Source: Tabrizicola fusiformis (lineage in GTDB: Bacteria > Pseudomonadota > Alphaproteobacteria > Rhodobacterales > Rhodobacteraceae). Taken from it: 64,000 nt of DNA. Shown here piece after piece: positions 25,501 through 34,682 of this stretch (position 1 is its first letter; every line of letters starts with the position of its first letter). Under the pieces are notes generated by a model, which worked only from the letters and a program-made list of their open reading frames with translations, did not search any database and was not told the origin of the DNA. The position numbers and the translations under genes were made by a program. Location: contig NZ_JABUHN010000008.1 of NCBI RefSeq assembly GCF_013328815.1, forward strand, positions 124,001 through 188,000. Direction: 5' to 3'.

Positions 25501-26098
25501 CAGCACGGCGGCGGTGGTGCCTTCGGGCGCGTTCAACCTGATTCGCGGGCGGCTGGACATTCTGGGTAAGCGGCTCGACCTGTCCGAGGCGCTGTTGCAG
25601 ATGGAGGGCGAGCTGATCCCCTATCTGCGCATCGTGGCCCAGACCGAGACCGATACAGCCACGGTCGGCGTGACCATCGAAGGTCCGGCGACCGATCCGA
25701 AGGTCAGCTTCACCTCGGTTCCCGACATGCCCGAGGAAGAGGTTCTGGCGCAGCTTCTGTTCGGGCAGACCCTGCAAAACCTGTCGGCGCTGCAGGCGCT
25801 GCAACTGGCCAATGCGGTGGCCACGCTGGCGGGCCGGGGCGGTTCGGGCGTGGTGGACCGGCTGCGCAAGGGCTTTGGCCTCGACAATCTGGACGTGAAG
25901 ACTTCGGCGGCGGGCGGGGCCGAGCTGACGGCGGGCAAATACCTGACCCGCAACATCTATAGCGAGGTCACCGTGGACCAGAGCGGCAAGAGCCAGATCA
26001 ACCTGAACCTTGACGTGTCCAAGTCGATCACGCTGCGCGGGCGGGCCAGTTCCGATGGCACCACCGGCGTCGGCGTTTATCTTGAGAAAGACTACTAG
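22589..26098 (+). CDS. tamB: TamB, translocation and assembly module inner-membrane subunit
   Basis: A 1169-residue protein with an N-terminal hydrophobic anchor/signal (RYLVLAIGLLPLPALA), a long repetitive beta-rich body (the AsmA-like lipid-groove fold) and the conserved C-terminal DUF490 block with NLIRGRLDILGKRLDLSEA, VTIEGPATDPKVSFTSVPDMPEEEVLAQLLFG and the end ITLRGRASSDGTTGVGVYLEKDY. It bridges inner and outer membrane and partners TamA, encoded immediately upstream with a one-base overlap (TGATG). Its stop overlaps the stop of the convergent ROK regulator. Confidence 0.94.
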   Translation: MRYLVLAIGLLPLPALADDRGYLQALLEDNLSGAGRQVSITGFAGALSSRATIEQLTIADDTGVWLTLKDVALDWNRSALLSGAVSVNELSAAEIVLDRLPQPGESAPSPEAGTFALPELPVSVDISKVEAKRIVLGPTVLGSAVEGSFAASVSLIGGEGKASLTLDRTDDGPEGAIALTADYSNASQRLSLDLSAREGAGGIAATLLGLPGTPAASLEIRGEGPFSDFATDVALATDGVDRLAGQITVKAADKDATAFAADLSGDLAPLFLPEYAEFFGNRVALEVTGQREADGRLDLGKLDLSAKALTLQGALSLGADGLPRSFALTGRIAAADGAPVLLPLTTDLPVRVTSADITLGFDAAQDEGWRALASIQGLDRADFRASRLTLAGSGRIARGTAPRIGATFRFDAEGLSPTDPALAAALGSFVSGDAVAYWTQGDGAVSIPRLTLLGEDYSARLGGQITGLDAALTISGRAEAEMADMGRLSGLAGRKLGGAGVVTVFGSGSPLTGAFDAEVTAEGTDLSASIPELDGLLKGTSRVELSARRDQTGTELRKLTLAATSLAATAQGRIASSGADLTADLAFADLSVMGARYGGALKGKAHLTGTLTEGAATLDATGSGLRIGQDEADKLLAGQSNVSLELALKEGAVQVQRAEVSNAQLQASATGAISAGVQTLDITARLVNLGLILPEFPGPFTVEGKVSQQAAGTELRLVGKGPGGIDAVLAGRLSPDFASGDLSVTGKAQAALANAFIAPRAVQGGLGFDLRLNGPLALSSLSGTVNLAEGRLSDPALTFALQGIAARADLRGGRVVLDATLPVTTGGQIDLAGSAGLTAPFAGDLTVGLRRVTLRDPELYETTVNGDLQVSGPLAGGARISGRLALAGAELRVPSTGFGGAAGIEGLRHLAEPAAVRATRARAGQMDGPATGGNGGGPAYGLDITVSAPNQVFVRGRGLDAELGGEVRLLGSTAAVVPSGAFNLIRGRLDILGKRLDLSEALLQMEGELIPYLRIVAQTETDTATVGVTIEGPATDPKVSFTSVPDMPEEEVLAQLLFGQTLQNLSALQALQLANAVATLAGRGGSGVVDRLRKGFGLDNLDVKTSAAGGAELTAGKYLTRNIYSEVTVDQSGKSQINLNLDVSKSITLRGRASSDGTTGVGVYLEKDY

Positions 26099-27369
26099 GC
26101 GGCGCTTTCGCGCCCGGCACCCAGAATGCTGTCGCTGACATGGGCCAGCGCCAGCGCCGCCGCCCCCTGGGACCACAGAAGATCGCCCCAGGCGTGAATC
26201 TCGATCGGGGTCGGCGGGCGGCCGGTGGGGATCACCAGATTGGCCATCTCGGCCAGCGTGTCTTCGGCGTAAAGATAGTCATAGCGCATCCGCTCACCCG
26301 AGAGGATGATCAGCGCCGGGTCGAACAGGTTCACCACATTGGCCAGCCCCACCGCCAGATAGCGCCCGGCCCGGCGAAAGATCGACCGGGCCGTCGCATT
26401 GCCCGCCTTGGCCTGGGCAAACAGGCTTTCCAGCAGAACCGAAACGCTCTGGCTTTCACGGTGGCCCCAGTTCAGCGCCGTCGTCGCCTCCCGCGCAAGG
26501 GCATAGTCGGCCAGATAAGCCTCAAGGCAGCCGCGCTGACCACAGCGGCACAACGCGCCGTCCAGTTGCACCTTGGTATGGCCGATCTCCATGCCCACGT
26601 TCCGCGCGCCACGATAGAGCCGGTGGTTCATCACGAACCCCATGCCCACGCCATGTTCCAGCGTGACCACGGCGAAATCCGACAGATCGCGCCCTGCACC
26701 GAACCACAGCTCTGCCATGGCCACCAGATTGGCGTCGTTATCGACGGCCACCGGAATCCCCAGCCGGGTCGATGCGGCGGCAGCCAGATGCACCCCCCGC
26801 TCGATCAGCACCGAGGACCACAGCACCAGACCTTCGGAAAAATCGACAAAGCCGGGCACGCCGATGCCCACCGCAGAAAGCTGATGCCGGGGCACCCCCG
26901 CCTTGGCGCAGACCCGCGACAGCAGGGTTTCCAGATCGTCCAGCAGGTCGCTGGTGCGCATCGGTCCGGGCTGACGCGGGATGGAATCATCGGCAATCAT
27001 GTTGCCGGCAAAATCGACGATCACCGCCGTCTGCTCGCGGTCCGACAGCTTCATCCCGGCGACGAAATGCGCATTGGCCCGCACGCCCAGCGCCACCGCC
27101 GGCCGCCCGCGCCCCTGATCGCCGTCGCGTGAGGCGGAAACCTCTTCGATCAGCCCCGCCGCAATCAGTTCCGAGGTGACCGTGGTGACCGAGGCAGGCG
27201 AGACGCCCAGATCCTTGGCGACCTGCACCCGGGCAATCTGGCCCGCGGCGCGGACCCGCTCGAACACCTGTTGGCGCAGCGGGCGTTGCAGATCGGACAG
27301 CGGCGTGAACAGCGGGCCAGCGCCCCGCACCCCGTCTTTCGCAATCGCCTCTCTGTTCCGTCTCAGCAT
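26095..27369 (-). CDS. ROK family transcriptional repressor, probable xylose regulator
   Basis: A 424-residue protein: N-terminal winged helix-turn-helix (RVRAAGQIARVQVAKDLGVSPASVTTVTSELIAAGLIEE written across residues 38-77) then a ROK domain with GIGVPGFVDF, VDNDANLVAMAELWFG and the zinc motif HTKVQLDGALCRCGQRGCLE. This layout is that of XylR/NagC-type repressors whose DNA binding is relieved by a sugar. It is divergent from the xylF-led operon across a 214-base AT-richer gap, so it most likely represses that operon in the absence of xylose. The start ATG is at 27367-27369. Confidence 0.9.
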   Translation of the reverse strand: MLRRNREAIAKDGVRGAGPLFTPLSDLQRPLRQQVFERVRAAGQIARVQVAKDLGVSPASVTTVTSELIAAGLIEEVSASRDGDQGRGRPAVALGVRANAHFVAGMKLSDREQTAVIVDFAGNMIADDSIPRQPGPMRTSDLLDDLETLLSRVCAKAGVPRHQLSAVGIGVPGFVDFSEGLVLWSSVLIERGVHLAAAASTRLGIPVAVDNDANLVAMAELWFGAGRDLSDFAVVTLEHGVGMGFVMNHRLYRGARNVGMEIGHTKVQLDGALCRCGQRGCLEAYLADYALAREATTALNWGHRESQSVSVLLESLFAQAKAGNATARSIFRRAGRYLAVGLANVVNLFDPALIILSGERMRYDYLYAEDTLAEMANLVIPTGRPPTPIEIHAWGDLLWSQGAAALALAHVSDSILGAGRESAA

Positions 27370-27489
27370 TATTTCGCCACTTGAACTAAACTTCGCGGTT
27401 TTCGCTGCAATGCCGCCTGATTTTGCTGCGCTGCGGCAGGTTATCGCGTTGTTTCTTGCGCTTCATCAGATTGGACTGCCATTTTTATT

Positions 27490-27518
27490 TTGACAACTGA
27501 ATTTATTGGCGGCAATCT
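27490..27518 (+). promoter_or_regulatory. Candidate xyl operon promoter in the xylR-xylF gap
   Basis: A consensus -35 box TTGACA (27490-27495) lies in an AT-rich patch; the matching -10 at 17-18 bases (CAATCT or AATCTT) is weak, as expected for a regulated promoter. A small inverted repeat ATTG-GCGG-CAAT (27505-27516) overlaps the -10 region and could be part of an operator. The transcription start would fall 50-60 bases before the xylF ATG. Confidence 0.4.
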
Positions 27519-27583
27519 TTCCCCCGTTACGGCGAATCCGCCGAACCGGCCCGGGAGAGGCCGTTTCCATTGGGAGGAAATTC

Positions 27584-28609
27584 ATGCGTAATGCGCTTCT
27601 CGTCGCCATTGCGGCGGTTGTCGGCTTTTCGTCGGCTGCCCTGGCGGAAGGCAAGAAAATCGGTGTGTCCTGGGCCCAGTTCCAGGAAGAGCGCTGGAAG
27701 ATCGACGAAGCTGCGATGAAGGCCGCTATCGAAGCTGCCGGCAACGAATACGTCTCGGCCGACGCGCAATCCTCGGCTGAAAAGCAGCTTTCGGACGTTG
27801 ACGCGCTGATCGCGCAGGGCGTGGATGCCCTGATCATCAACGCCTGGGACAAAGACGCCATCGGCCCGGCCGTGGACAAGGCCGCTGCCGAAGGCATTCC
27901 GGTCGTCGGCTATGACCGCTTGATCGAAGACAACCGCACCTTCTATCTGACCTTCGACAACGTTGGTGTGGGCCGTATCATCGCCCAGGAAGTCTTCAAG
28001 CTGGCGCCGAAGGGCAACTATGCCATCATCAAGGGCGACCCCGGTGACCCGAACGTCGGCTTCCTGCGCTCGGGCATGGAAGAAGTGATCGGCGCTGCGG
28101 TTGCTTCGGGCGATATCAAGATCGTCGGCGAAGCGAACTCGGACGGCTGGAAGCCCGAGAATGCCCAGAAGAACATGGAACAGATCCTCACCGCCAACAA
28201 CAACGCCGTTGACGCCGTTCTGTCGCAGAACGACGGCATGGCAGGCGGTGCCGCTGCCGCTCTGGCCGCGCAGGGCCTGAACGTTCCGCTGGGTGGCCAG
28301 GACGGCGACCTTGCCGCGATCAACCGCGTGGCACGCGGCACGCAGACCGTTTCGGTCTGGAAAGACGCCCGCCAGCTTGGCAAGGCTGCCGGCGAAATCG
28401 CCTCGGCTCTGGCCGATGGGGCGGCGCTGGACTCGGTCGCCGGTGCGATCAAGTTCTCGGGCGGCGAGAAGGGCGTTGAAATGAACGCCATCCTGCTGAC
28501 CCCGACGCCGATCACCCGCGAAACGCTGAACGTGGCGATCGACGCGGGCCACATCACCAAGGAAGCCGCCTGCGAAGGCGCGCTGCCCGACGTCGCTGCC
28601 TGCCAGTGA
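27584..28609 (+). CDS. xylF: D-xylose ABC transporter substrate-binding protein
   Basis: A 341-residue periplasmic sugar-binding protein: signal peptide (RNALLVAIAAVVGFSSAALA) then a type I periplasmic-binding fold with KIGVSWAQFQEERW, IAQGVDALIINAWD, GIPVVGYDRLI, FDNVGVGRIIAQ, AVLSQNDGMAGGAA and GGQDGD. These match the XylF pattern, and the neighbours are xylose isomerase and xylulokinase. The start ATG at 27584 follows GGGAGGAAA. A strong hairpin lies just after the stop, which would raise the amount of this binding protein relative to the membrane parts. Confidence 0.93.
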   Translation: MRNALLVAIAAVVGFSSAALAEGKKIGVSWAQFQEERWKIDEAAMKAAIEAAGNEYVSADAQSSAEKQLSDVDALIAQGVDALIINAWDKDAIGPAVDKAAAEGIPVVGYDRLIEDNRTFYLTFDNVGVGRIIAQEVFKLAPKGNYAIIKGDPGDPNVGFLRSGMEEVIGAAVASGDIKIVGEANSDGWKPENAQKNMEQILTANNNAVDAVLSQNDGMAGGAAAALAAQGLNVPLGGQDGDLAAINRVARGTQTVSVWKDARQLGKAAGEIASALADGAALDSVAGAIKFSGGEKGVEMNAILLTPTPITRETLNVAIDAGHITKEAACEGALPDVAACQ

Positions 28610-28621
28610 TCTAGCCCTTGT

Positions 28622-28654
28622 CCGGCGCCGCTGACCTGCGGCGCCGGCTCTTTT
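28622..28654 (+). terminator. Attenuating terminator between xylF and xylH
   Basis: A perfect 10-bp GC stem CCGGCGCCGC (28622-28631) / GCGGCGCCGG (28638-28647) with loop TGACCT, followed by CTCTTTT. It starts 13 bases after the xylF stop. It probably terminates part of the transcripts, or protects the xylF message end, so that the binding protein outnumbers permease and ATPase. Confidence 0.85.
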
Positions 28655-28754
28655 CCAAGTCGGGTGGTTCTGCGTCCGCATCATGGCGCATCCCGCGCGC
28701 TGTTGCGCAGGCGGGCATCCCCGGCCAGATCCCTCTCACAGGTTGGACGAGGAC

Positions 28755-30074
28755 ATGAGCGACACCCCCCATTCCGCACAGACATCGGCGCCGGGCGAAG
28801 GCGGATTCCGCCGTTTCCTGCGCGCCACGGAAATTGACCCGCGCCTTCTGGGTATGCTGGGCGCCCTGCTGCTGATCTGGCTGGGCTTTCACCTTTATGG
28901 CGCGCTGGTGCTGGGCGAGGGATCGTTCCTGACGCCGCGCAACCTGTGGAACCTGTCGGTGCAGACCGCCTCTATCGGGATCATGGCCACGGGCATGGTT
29001 CTGGTCATCATCACCCGCAACATCGACCTGTCGGTCGGCTCCATCGTGGGTGTGGTGGGGATGTATACCGGCCTGTTGCAGGTGGAATGGCTGCCCCCCT
29101 CAATGGGGTTGGGCAATCCGATGATCTGGATCATCGCGGTGGTCTTCGGCATCGCACTGGGCACGCTGATTGGCTGGTTCCACGGGCTGCTGATCGCCTA
29201 TCTGGCAATCCCCTCCTTCATCGTCACCCTTGGCGGCCTGATGATGTGGCGCGGCATGGCCTTTCTCGCCTCGAGCGGACGCACAATTTCGCCGGTCGAT
29301 ACGACCTTTGCTCTGCTGGGCGGCGGGCCCTACGGCTCTATCGGGGCGACGGGAAGCTGGATTTTGTGTGCCATCGCTTGTGCTGGAATCGTCTGGGCGA
29401 TGATGCGCGGCCGCGCTGCGCGCAAACTGCACGGCTTTGCCCTGCGCCCGATGTGGGCGGAATATGTGGTCGCCGGGATCAGCGCCGGTCTGGTTCTGAT
29501 CGCCACGCTGATCGTGAACGCCTACCCTTGGCCGAAAGGCATCCTGAAGGATTACTACGCCAAGCTGGGCCAAGAGGTGCCGGAAGGTGCATTTGTCGCC
29601 CATGGCTTTGCCTATCCGGTCATCATCATGGTGGTGGTGGTTCTGGTGATGACAGTCCTGATGACCCGCACCCGCTTTGGCCGCTATGTCTTTGCCATCG
29701 GCGGCAACCCCGAGGCTGCGGCGCTTTCGGGCATCAACACCCGCGCCATGACGGTCAAGATCTTTGCGCTGATGGGCGCTTTGGCCGGGATTGCCGCCGT
29801 CATCGCCAGCGCCCGCCTGAACAGCGCCACCAACGCGCTGGGCGATCTGGACGAACTGATGGTCATTGCCGCCGCCGTGGTCGGGGGCACCTCGCTTGCC
29901 GGGGGGGTCGGCACGATCTATGGCGCGATCATCGGCGCGCTGGTGCTGGTCTCGCTGCAGACCGGCATGGTTCTGATCGGCTTTGGCGACGGCTCTTACC
30001 GCAAGATCGTGATCGGGGTGGCGCTGGTTCTCGCCGTCTATCTCGACATCGTTTACCGCAAGCGCATCAAGTAA
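28755..30074 (+). CDS. xylH: D-xylose ABC transporter permease
   Basis: A 439-residue inner-membrane permease of the BPD_transp_2 family with about ten to twelve hydrophobic segments and the hallmark blocks NIDLSVGSIVGVVGM, FIVTLGGLMMWRG, GGNPEAAALSGIN, ASARLNSATNALGDLDELMVIAAAVVGGTSLAGGVGT (shown here as separate landmarks of one conserved region) and the C-terminal end DIVYRKRIK. The start ATG at 28755 is set by GAGGA six bases upstream; an earlier in-frame start at 28683 lies in the hairpin-containing leader. xylG follows after 12 bases. Confidence 0.93.
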   Translation: MSDTPHSAQTSAPGEGGFRRFLRATEIDPRLLGMLGALLLIWLGFHLYGALVLGEGSFLTPRNLWNLSVQTASIGIMATGMVLVIITRNIDLSVGSIVGVVGMYTGLLQVEWLPPSMGLGNPMIWIIAVVFGIALGTLIGWFHGLLIAYLAIPSFIVTLGGLMMWRGMAFLASSGRTISPVDTTFALLGGGPYGSIGATGSWILCAIACAGIVWAMMRGRAARKLHGFALRPMWAEYVVAGISAGLVLIATLIVNAYPWPKGILKDYYAKLGQEVPEGAFVAHGFAYPVIIMVVVVLVMTVLMTRTRFGRYVFAIGGNPEAAALSGINTRAMTVKIFALMGALAGIAAVIASARLNSATNALGDLDELMVIAAAVVGGTSLAGGVGTIYGAIIGALVLVSLQTGMVLIGFGDGSYRKIVIGVALVLAVYLDIVYRKRIK

Positions 30075-30086
30075 AGGGGCAAAGCC

Positions 30087-30851
30087 ATGACAAAAGAAAA
30101 TCGCGGCACCCCGCTTGTCGAACTGCGCGACATCTCGATTGCCTTCGGCGGGATCAAGGCGGTGGATCACGTCACCGTCGATCTTTACCCCGGTGAAGTC
30201 GTGGGCCTGCTGGGCCACAACGGCGCGGGAAAATCGACGCTGATCAAATGCCTTTCCGGGGCCTACAAGAAAGACTCGGGGCAAATCCTGATCAACGGGC
30301 AAGAGGTTGAAATCAACGACCCGCGCGACGCCCGCGCCCAGAACATCGAGACGATTTATCAGACGCTTGCGCTGGCCGATAACCTTGATGCCGCCTCGAA
30401 CCTGTTCCTTGGTCGCGAGCTGGTGAACAAATGGGGGTTCGTCGATGAAACCAAGATGGAGGCCGAAACCCGCAAGATCATGGGTCGCCTGAACCCGAAC
30501 TTCAAAAAGTTCAACGTTCCGGTTTCGGCTCTGTCGGGTGGTCAGCGCCAGTCGGTGGCCATCGCCCGCGCGGTCTATTTCAACGCCAAGATCCTGATCA
30601 TGGACGAACCGACCGCCGCCCTTGGCCCGCATGAAACCCAGATGGTTGCCGAACTGATCGACGAGTTGAAGCGGCAGGGTCTGGGCATCTTCCTGATCGA
30701 GCATGACATCCATTCGGTGATGAAGCTCTGCGACCGCGCTTCGGTGATGAAGAACGGTCAGCTTGTCGGCACGGTGAACGTGAACGAGGTCACCGATGAC
30801 GACATTCTGGGCATGATCATTCTGGGCAAGAAACCCGCCAAGGCCGCGTGA
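30087..30851 (+). CDS. xylG: Sugar ABC transporter ATP-binding protein, single-domain
   Basis: A 254-residue ATPase with Walker [10 protein letters not shown] (about residues 48-56), signature [13 protein letters not shown], Walker [13 protein letters not shown] and switch His in LIEHDIH. It energises uptake with the XylH permease. Most sugar ATPases of this class, including E. coli XylG, carry two ABC domains in about 500 residues; this one has a single domain, like FrcA of rhizobia, so it must act as a homodimer. It is not a truncation: the stop overlaps the xylB start (GTGATG) and no second-half sequence follows. Confidence 0.9.
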   Translation: MTKENRGTPLVELRDISIAFGGIKAVDHVTVDLYPGEVVGLLGHNGAGKSTLIKCLSGAYKKDSGQILINGQEVEINDPRDARAQNIETIYQTLALADNLDAASNLFLGRELVNKWGFVDETKMEAETRKIMGRLNPNFKKFNVPVSALSGGQRQSVAIARAVYFNAKILIMDEPTAALGPHETQMVAELIDELKRQGLGIFLIEHDIHSVMKLCDRASVMKNGQLVGTVNVNEVTDDDILGMIILGKKPAKAA

Positions 30852-32287
30852 TGTATATCGGGCTTGACCTTGGCACGTCGGGGCTGAAGGCGGTGCTGAT
30901 CGGCGCGGACCAGAAGGTTCTCGCCGAGGCCACTGCCCCACTTGAGGTGTCGCGCCCCCATGACGGCTGGAGCGAGCAGGCCCCCGCCCATTGGATTGCC
31001 GCTGCCGAAGCAGTGCTGGACGCGCTGGCACCGCAGGGGCTGGCGGGGGTGCGCGGCATTGGCCTTTCGGGGCAGATGCATGGTGCGACCTTGCTGGACA
31101 AGGCCGACGACGTGCTGCGGCCCTGTATCCTGTGGAACGACACCCGTTCCCATGCCGAGGCGGCGGCGCTGGACGCCGATCCCCGCTTTCGCGCGCTGTC
31201 GGGCAATATCGTTTTCCCGGGCTTTACCGCACCGAAACTCGACTGGGTGCGCCGGCACGAGCCTGCAATCTGGGACAAGGTTGCCAAGGTCTTGCTGCCC
31301 AAGGATTACCTGCGCCTCTGGCTGACCGGAGAGCATGTGGCGGAAATGTCCGATGCCGCCGGGACAAGCTGGCTGGATGTCGGTGCGCGCGACTGGTCGG
31401 ATGATCTTCTGGCGGCCACGGGCCTAAGCCGCGCGCAGATGCCGCGGCTGGTCGAAGGGTCTGCCGTGTCGGGTGTGCTGCGCCCGGAACTTGCCGCGCG
31501 CTGGGGCCTGCCTGCGGGCGTGGTCGTCGCGGGCGGCGGCGGCGACAATGCCGCCTCGGGCGTGGGCGTGGGCGTGGTCCGCGCCGGAGAGGCGTTCGTC
31601 AGCCTTGGCACCTCGGGCGTGCTGTTTGCCGCCAACAACGGCTATCAACCGGCGCCGGAAACCGCCGTGCATACCTTCTGCCATGCCCTGCCCGAAACAT
31701 GGCACCAGATGGGGGTGATCCTTGCTGCGACCGATGCGCTGAACTGGTATGCGCGGCTGGTCGGGCAGGATGCCGCCACGCTGACGGGCGAACTTGGCAC
31801 CTTCCGCGCGCCGTCGCGCACCCTCTTCCTGCCCTATCTGGGCGGAGAGCGGACGCCTTTGAACGATGCCGCCGTGCGCGGCGCCTTCATGGGGCTGGAA
31901 CATGCCACCGACCGCACGGCAGGCACCCGTGCCGTGCTGGAAGGCGTGACCTTTGCCATCCGCGATTGCCGCGATGCCCTAGCCGCCACCGGAACCCGGC
32001 TGGAAAACCTGATCGCGGTGGGGGGCGGCTCGCGCTCGGACTACTGGCTGAAGGCGATTGCCACGGCGCTGGATTGCCCGGTGCTGCTGCCTGTCGCAGG
32101 GGATTTCGGCGGAGCCTTTGGTGCCGCACGCCTTGCCCTGATGGCCGCCACCGGCGCCGGGGCCGAGATTGCCAGCCTGCCCGCCATCGCCCGCAGAATA
32201 GAGCCTGATATGGCCCTTAGAGACGCATTCGACGCGGGCCATGCCCGCTATCGCGCCGCCCAATCCGCCGCAAGGAACCAGCCATGA
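30848..32287 (+). CDS. xylB: Xylulokinase
   Basis: Phosphorylates D-xylulose to xylulose 5-phosphate for the pentose phosphate pathway. It is 479 residues, normal for the FGGY family. Visible landmarks are [77 protein letters not shown] and the C-terminal [18 protein letters not shown] adenosine-binding block. It overlaps xylG by 4 bases and xylA by 4 bases, so the three are translated as a coupled set. Confidence 0.96.
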   Translation: MMYIGLDLGTSGLKAVLIGADQKVLAEATAPLEVSRPHDGWSEQAPAHWIAAAEAVLDALAPQGLAGVRGIGLSGQMHGATLLDKADDVLRPCILWNDTRSHAEAAALDADPRFRALSGNIVFPGFTAPKLDWVRRHEPAIWDKVAKVLLPKDYLRLWLTGEHVAEMSDAAGTSWLDVGARDWSDDLLAATGLSRAQMPRLVEGSAVSGVLRPELAARWGLPAGVVVAGGGGDNAASGVGVGVVRAGEAFVSLGTSGVLFAANNGYQPAPETAVHTFCHALPETWHQMGVILAATDALNWYARLVGQDAATLTGELGTFRAPSRTLFLPYLGGERTPLNDAAVRGAFMGLEHATDRTAGTRAVLEGVTFAIRDCRDALAATGTRLENLIAVGGGSRSDYWLKAIATALDCPVLLPVAGDFGGAFGAARLALMAATGAGAEIASLPAIARRIEPDMALRDAFDAGHARYRAAQSAARNQP

Positions 32288-33585
32288 CCGATTTCTTCAA
32301 ATCCATCCAGCCGATCAAATACGAAGGCCCGGAAAGCACCAACGAATTTTCCTTCCGCCATTATGACCCGGACGAAGTGCTGCTGGGCAAGCGGATGGAA
32401 GAGCATCTGCGATTTGCCGTCGCCTATTGGCATTCTTTCGCTTGGCAGGGCGGTGACCCGTTCGGCGGCCAGACCTTTGAGCGGCCGTGGTATGCCGACA
32501 CGATGGAAGGCGCCAAGCTCAAGGCCGATGCGGCATTCGAGCTGTTCGACATTCTGGGCACGCCGTTCTACGCCTTCCACGATCTTGACGCCCGCCCCGA
32601 GGGGGCAACTTTTGCCGAGTCGAAGCGCAATCTGGAAGAGATCGTCGATTACCTCGGCAACAAGCAGGCCAGCCACAAGGCCAAGCTGCTCTGGGGCACG
32701 GCGAACATGTTCACCCATCGCCGCTGGATGTCGGGCGCCGCAACCAACCCCGACCCCGAGGTTTACGCCTATGCCGCCGCGACGGTGAAAAGCTGCCTTG
32801 ACGCCACGCTGAAGCTGGGCGGACAGAACTATGTCCTCTGGGGCGGGCGTGAGGGCTATGAAACCCTCTTGAACACCGACCTGAAACGCGAGCGGGCCCA
32901 TGCCGGGCGCTTCCTGCAACAGGTTGTGGACTATGCCCACAAGATCGGCTTCAAGGGTTCGATCCTGATCGAGCCGAAGCCGCAGGAACCGTCCAAGCAT
33001 CAGTATGACTATGATGTTGCAACGGTTTACGGCTTCCTCAAGGATTTCGGGCTTGAGAAAGAGGTCAAGGTCAATATCGAGCAGGGCCATGCCATTCTGG
33101 CCGGCCACAGCTTTGAGCATGAGATTGCGACAGCCGCCGCGCTGGGTATTTTCGGCTCGATCGACATGAACCGGAATGACTATCAGTCCGGCTGGGACAC
33201 CGACCAGTTCCCCAACAACCACGCCGAAAAGGCGCTGGCCTTCTATGAAATCCTGCGGGCGGGCGGCTATACCACCGGCGGCACCAACTTTGACGCCAAG
33301 GTGCGGCGGCAGTCGCTGGATGCCGAGGATCTGGTGCTGGCGCATGTCGGCGGGATGGACACCTGTGCGCGGGCGCTGCGCGCCGCCGCCTATATGTTCG
33401 AGGATGGCCCGCTGGAAGCCGCCCGCAACGCCCGCTATGCCGGGTGGGACCGCGAGGGGGCCAAGGCCATGCTGGCCCAGCCGCTGGAGGTGATCGCGCA
33501 GGCGGTCGAGGATAACAACATCAATCCCAAACCGCGCTCGGGCCGGCAAGAGCGGCTGGAAAACCTCTGGAACCACTATATCTGA
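32284..33585 (+). CDS. xylA: D-xylose isomerase
   Basis: Converts D-xylose to D-xylulose in the cytoplasm. It is 433 residues, of the longer class II type. The catalytic His-Asp pair is in [13 protein letters not shown], and metal ligands are in [51 protein letters not shown] and FDAKVRR. Its start overlaps the xylB stop (ATGA). An attenuator-like hairpin lies after the stop, before the aldo/keto reductase gene. Confidence 0.97.
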   Translation: MTDFFKSIQPIKYEGPESTNEFSFRHYDPDEVLLGKRMEEHLRFAVAYWHSFAWQGGDPFGGQTFERPWYADTMEGAKLKADAAFELFDILGTPFYAFHDLDARPEGATFAESKRNLEEIVDYLGNKQASHKAKLLWGTANMFTHRRWMSGAATNPDPEVYAYAAATVKSCLDATLKLGGQNYVLWGGREGYETLLNTDLKRERAHAGRFLQQVVDYAHKIGFKGSILIEPKPQEPSKHQYDYDVATVYGFLKDFGLEKEVKVNIEQGHAILAGHSFEHEIATAAALGIFGSIDMNRNDYQSGWDTDQFPNNHAEKALAFYEILRAGGYTTGGTNFDAKVRRQSLDAEDLVLAHVGGMDTCARALRAAAYMFEDGPLEAARNARYAGWDREGAKAMLAQPLEVIAQAVEDNNINPKPRSGRQERLENLWNHYI

Positions 33586-33604
33586 CGTGTCTAAATAGCT
33601 TTGG

Positions 33605-33632
33605 GGACGGCGGCGCGCTGCTGCCGTCCTTT
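33605..33632 (+). terminator. Terminator or attenuator after xylA
   Basis: A 10-bp stem GGACGGCGGC (33605-33614) / GCTGCCGTCC (33620-33629) with one G-T wobble and a five-base loop, followed by TTT. It separates the core xyl genes from the aldo/keto reductase and GH3 genes, which would receive reduced read-through. Confidence 0.8.
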
Positions 33633-33650
33633 CCATTTGAAGGGCCTGCC

Positions 33651-34679
33651 ATGACCTATCTTCCCGCCGAAAACCGCTATGACCGGATGGTTTACCGCCG
33701 CTGTGGCCGCACGGGGCTGATGCTGCCCGCGATCAGTCTGGGCCTGTGGCACAACTTTGGCCATGACACGCCCCATGCCACAAAACAGGCGATCTGCCGC
33801 ACCGCCTTTGACCATGGCATCACGCATTTCGACCTTGCCAACAATTACGGCCCGCCGCCCGGTTCCGCCGAAGAAGCATTCGGCGAGATTTTGCGGAATG
33901 ATTTCAGCGGCCTGCGGGATGAACTGATCATTTCATCCAAAGCCGGTTACCGGATGTGGGACGGCCCCTATGGCGAATGGGGCAGCCGCAAGAACCTGAT
34001 TGCGTCCTGTGACCAAAGCCTGAAGCGGATGGGGCTGGATTATGTGGACATCTTCTATTCCCACCGTTTTGACCCTGACACGCCGCTTGAGGAAACCATG
34101 GCTGCGCTGGACCATATCGTGCGCTCGGGCCGGGCGCTGTATGTCGGGATTTCCAGCTATAACAGTCAGCGCAGCCGCGAGGCGGCGGCCATTCTGAAAT
34201 CGCTGGGCACGCCCTTGGTGATCCACCAGCCCAGCTATTCCATCCTGAACCGCTGGGTGGAAACCGATGGGCTGAAAGATACGCTGGCCGAATTGGGCGT
34301 GGGGTCTATCGCCTTCACGCCGCTGGCGCAGGGGATTTTGACCAAGAAGTATCTGGGGGGTATTCCGGCGGGCAGCCGGGCGACGCAGGGCAAATCGCTG
34401 GACCCAAAGACGATTTCCCCGCGCGCCATCGAATCGGTGCGGGCGCTGGATGCAATGGCACAGGCGCGGGGGCAGACGCTGGCGCAGATGGCGCTGGCCT
34501 GGGTGCTGCGCCACGGCGGCATCACCAGCGCGCTGATCGGGGCATCGAAGCCCGAACAGGTGGTGGATTGCGCGGGCGCAGTCGGCAATCTGGACTTCAC
34601 CGTTGAGGAACTGGAGCGGATCGACGCGATTTCGGAAGAGAAAGACATCAACCTCTGGGCAAAATCCTCATCGGAGTAA
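33651..34679 (+). CDS. Aldo/keto reductase, YghZ/GPR-like
   Basis: A 342-residue NAD(P)H-dependent aldo/keto reductase. The tetrad is visible as Asp and Tyr in FDLANNYGPP, Lys in ISSKAGYRMWDGPYG and His in FYSHRFDPDTPLEET. The sequence matches the subgroup of E. coli YghZ (L-glyceraldehyde 3-phosphate reductase) and Kv-beta-like proteins. Placement after the xylose genes suggests a role in reducing a sugar-derived aldehyde, but the substrate is not evident. The gap to the GH3 gene is 3 bases, so the two are co-translated. Confidence 0.9.
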   Translation: MTYLPAENRYDRMVYRRCGRTGLMLPAISLGLWHNFGHDTPHATKQAICRTAFDHGITHFDLANNYGPPPGSAEEAFGEILRNDFSGLRDELIISSKAGYRMWDGPYGEWGSRKNLIASCDQSLKRMGLDYVDIFYSHRFDPDTPLEETMAALDHIVRSGRALYVGISSYNSQRSREAAAILKSLGTPLVIHQPSYSILNRWVETDGLKDTLAELGVGSIAFTPLAQGILTKKYLGGIPAGSRATQGKSLDPKTISPRAIESVRALDAMAQARGQTLAQMALAWVLRHGGITSALIGASKPEQVVDCAGAVGNLDFTVEELERIDAISEEKDINLWAKSSSE

Positions 34680-34682
34680 GCG

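Noticed and set aside
21099-26176. Leftward frames of about 535 codons each opposite tamA and tamB
   Set aside because: Shadow frames of GC-rich genes; composition and lack of motifs argue against coding.
30087-30851. xylG as a truncated or frameshifted two-domain ATPase
   Set aside because: Stop is coupled to the xylB start, all ABC motifs are present, and no second-domain remnants follow in any frame.
29100-31031. Leftward open frame of 643 codons opposite xylH, xylG and xylB
   Set aside because: No recognisable domain, His/Asp/Gln/Arg-rich shadow composition, and entirely opposite well-supported genes.
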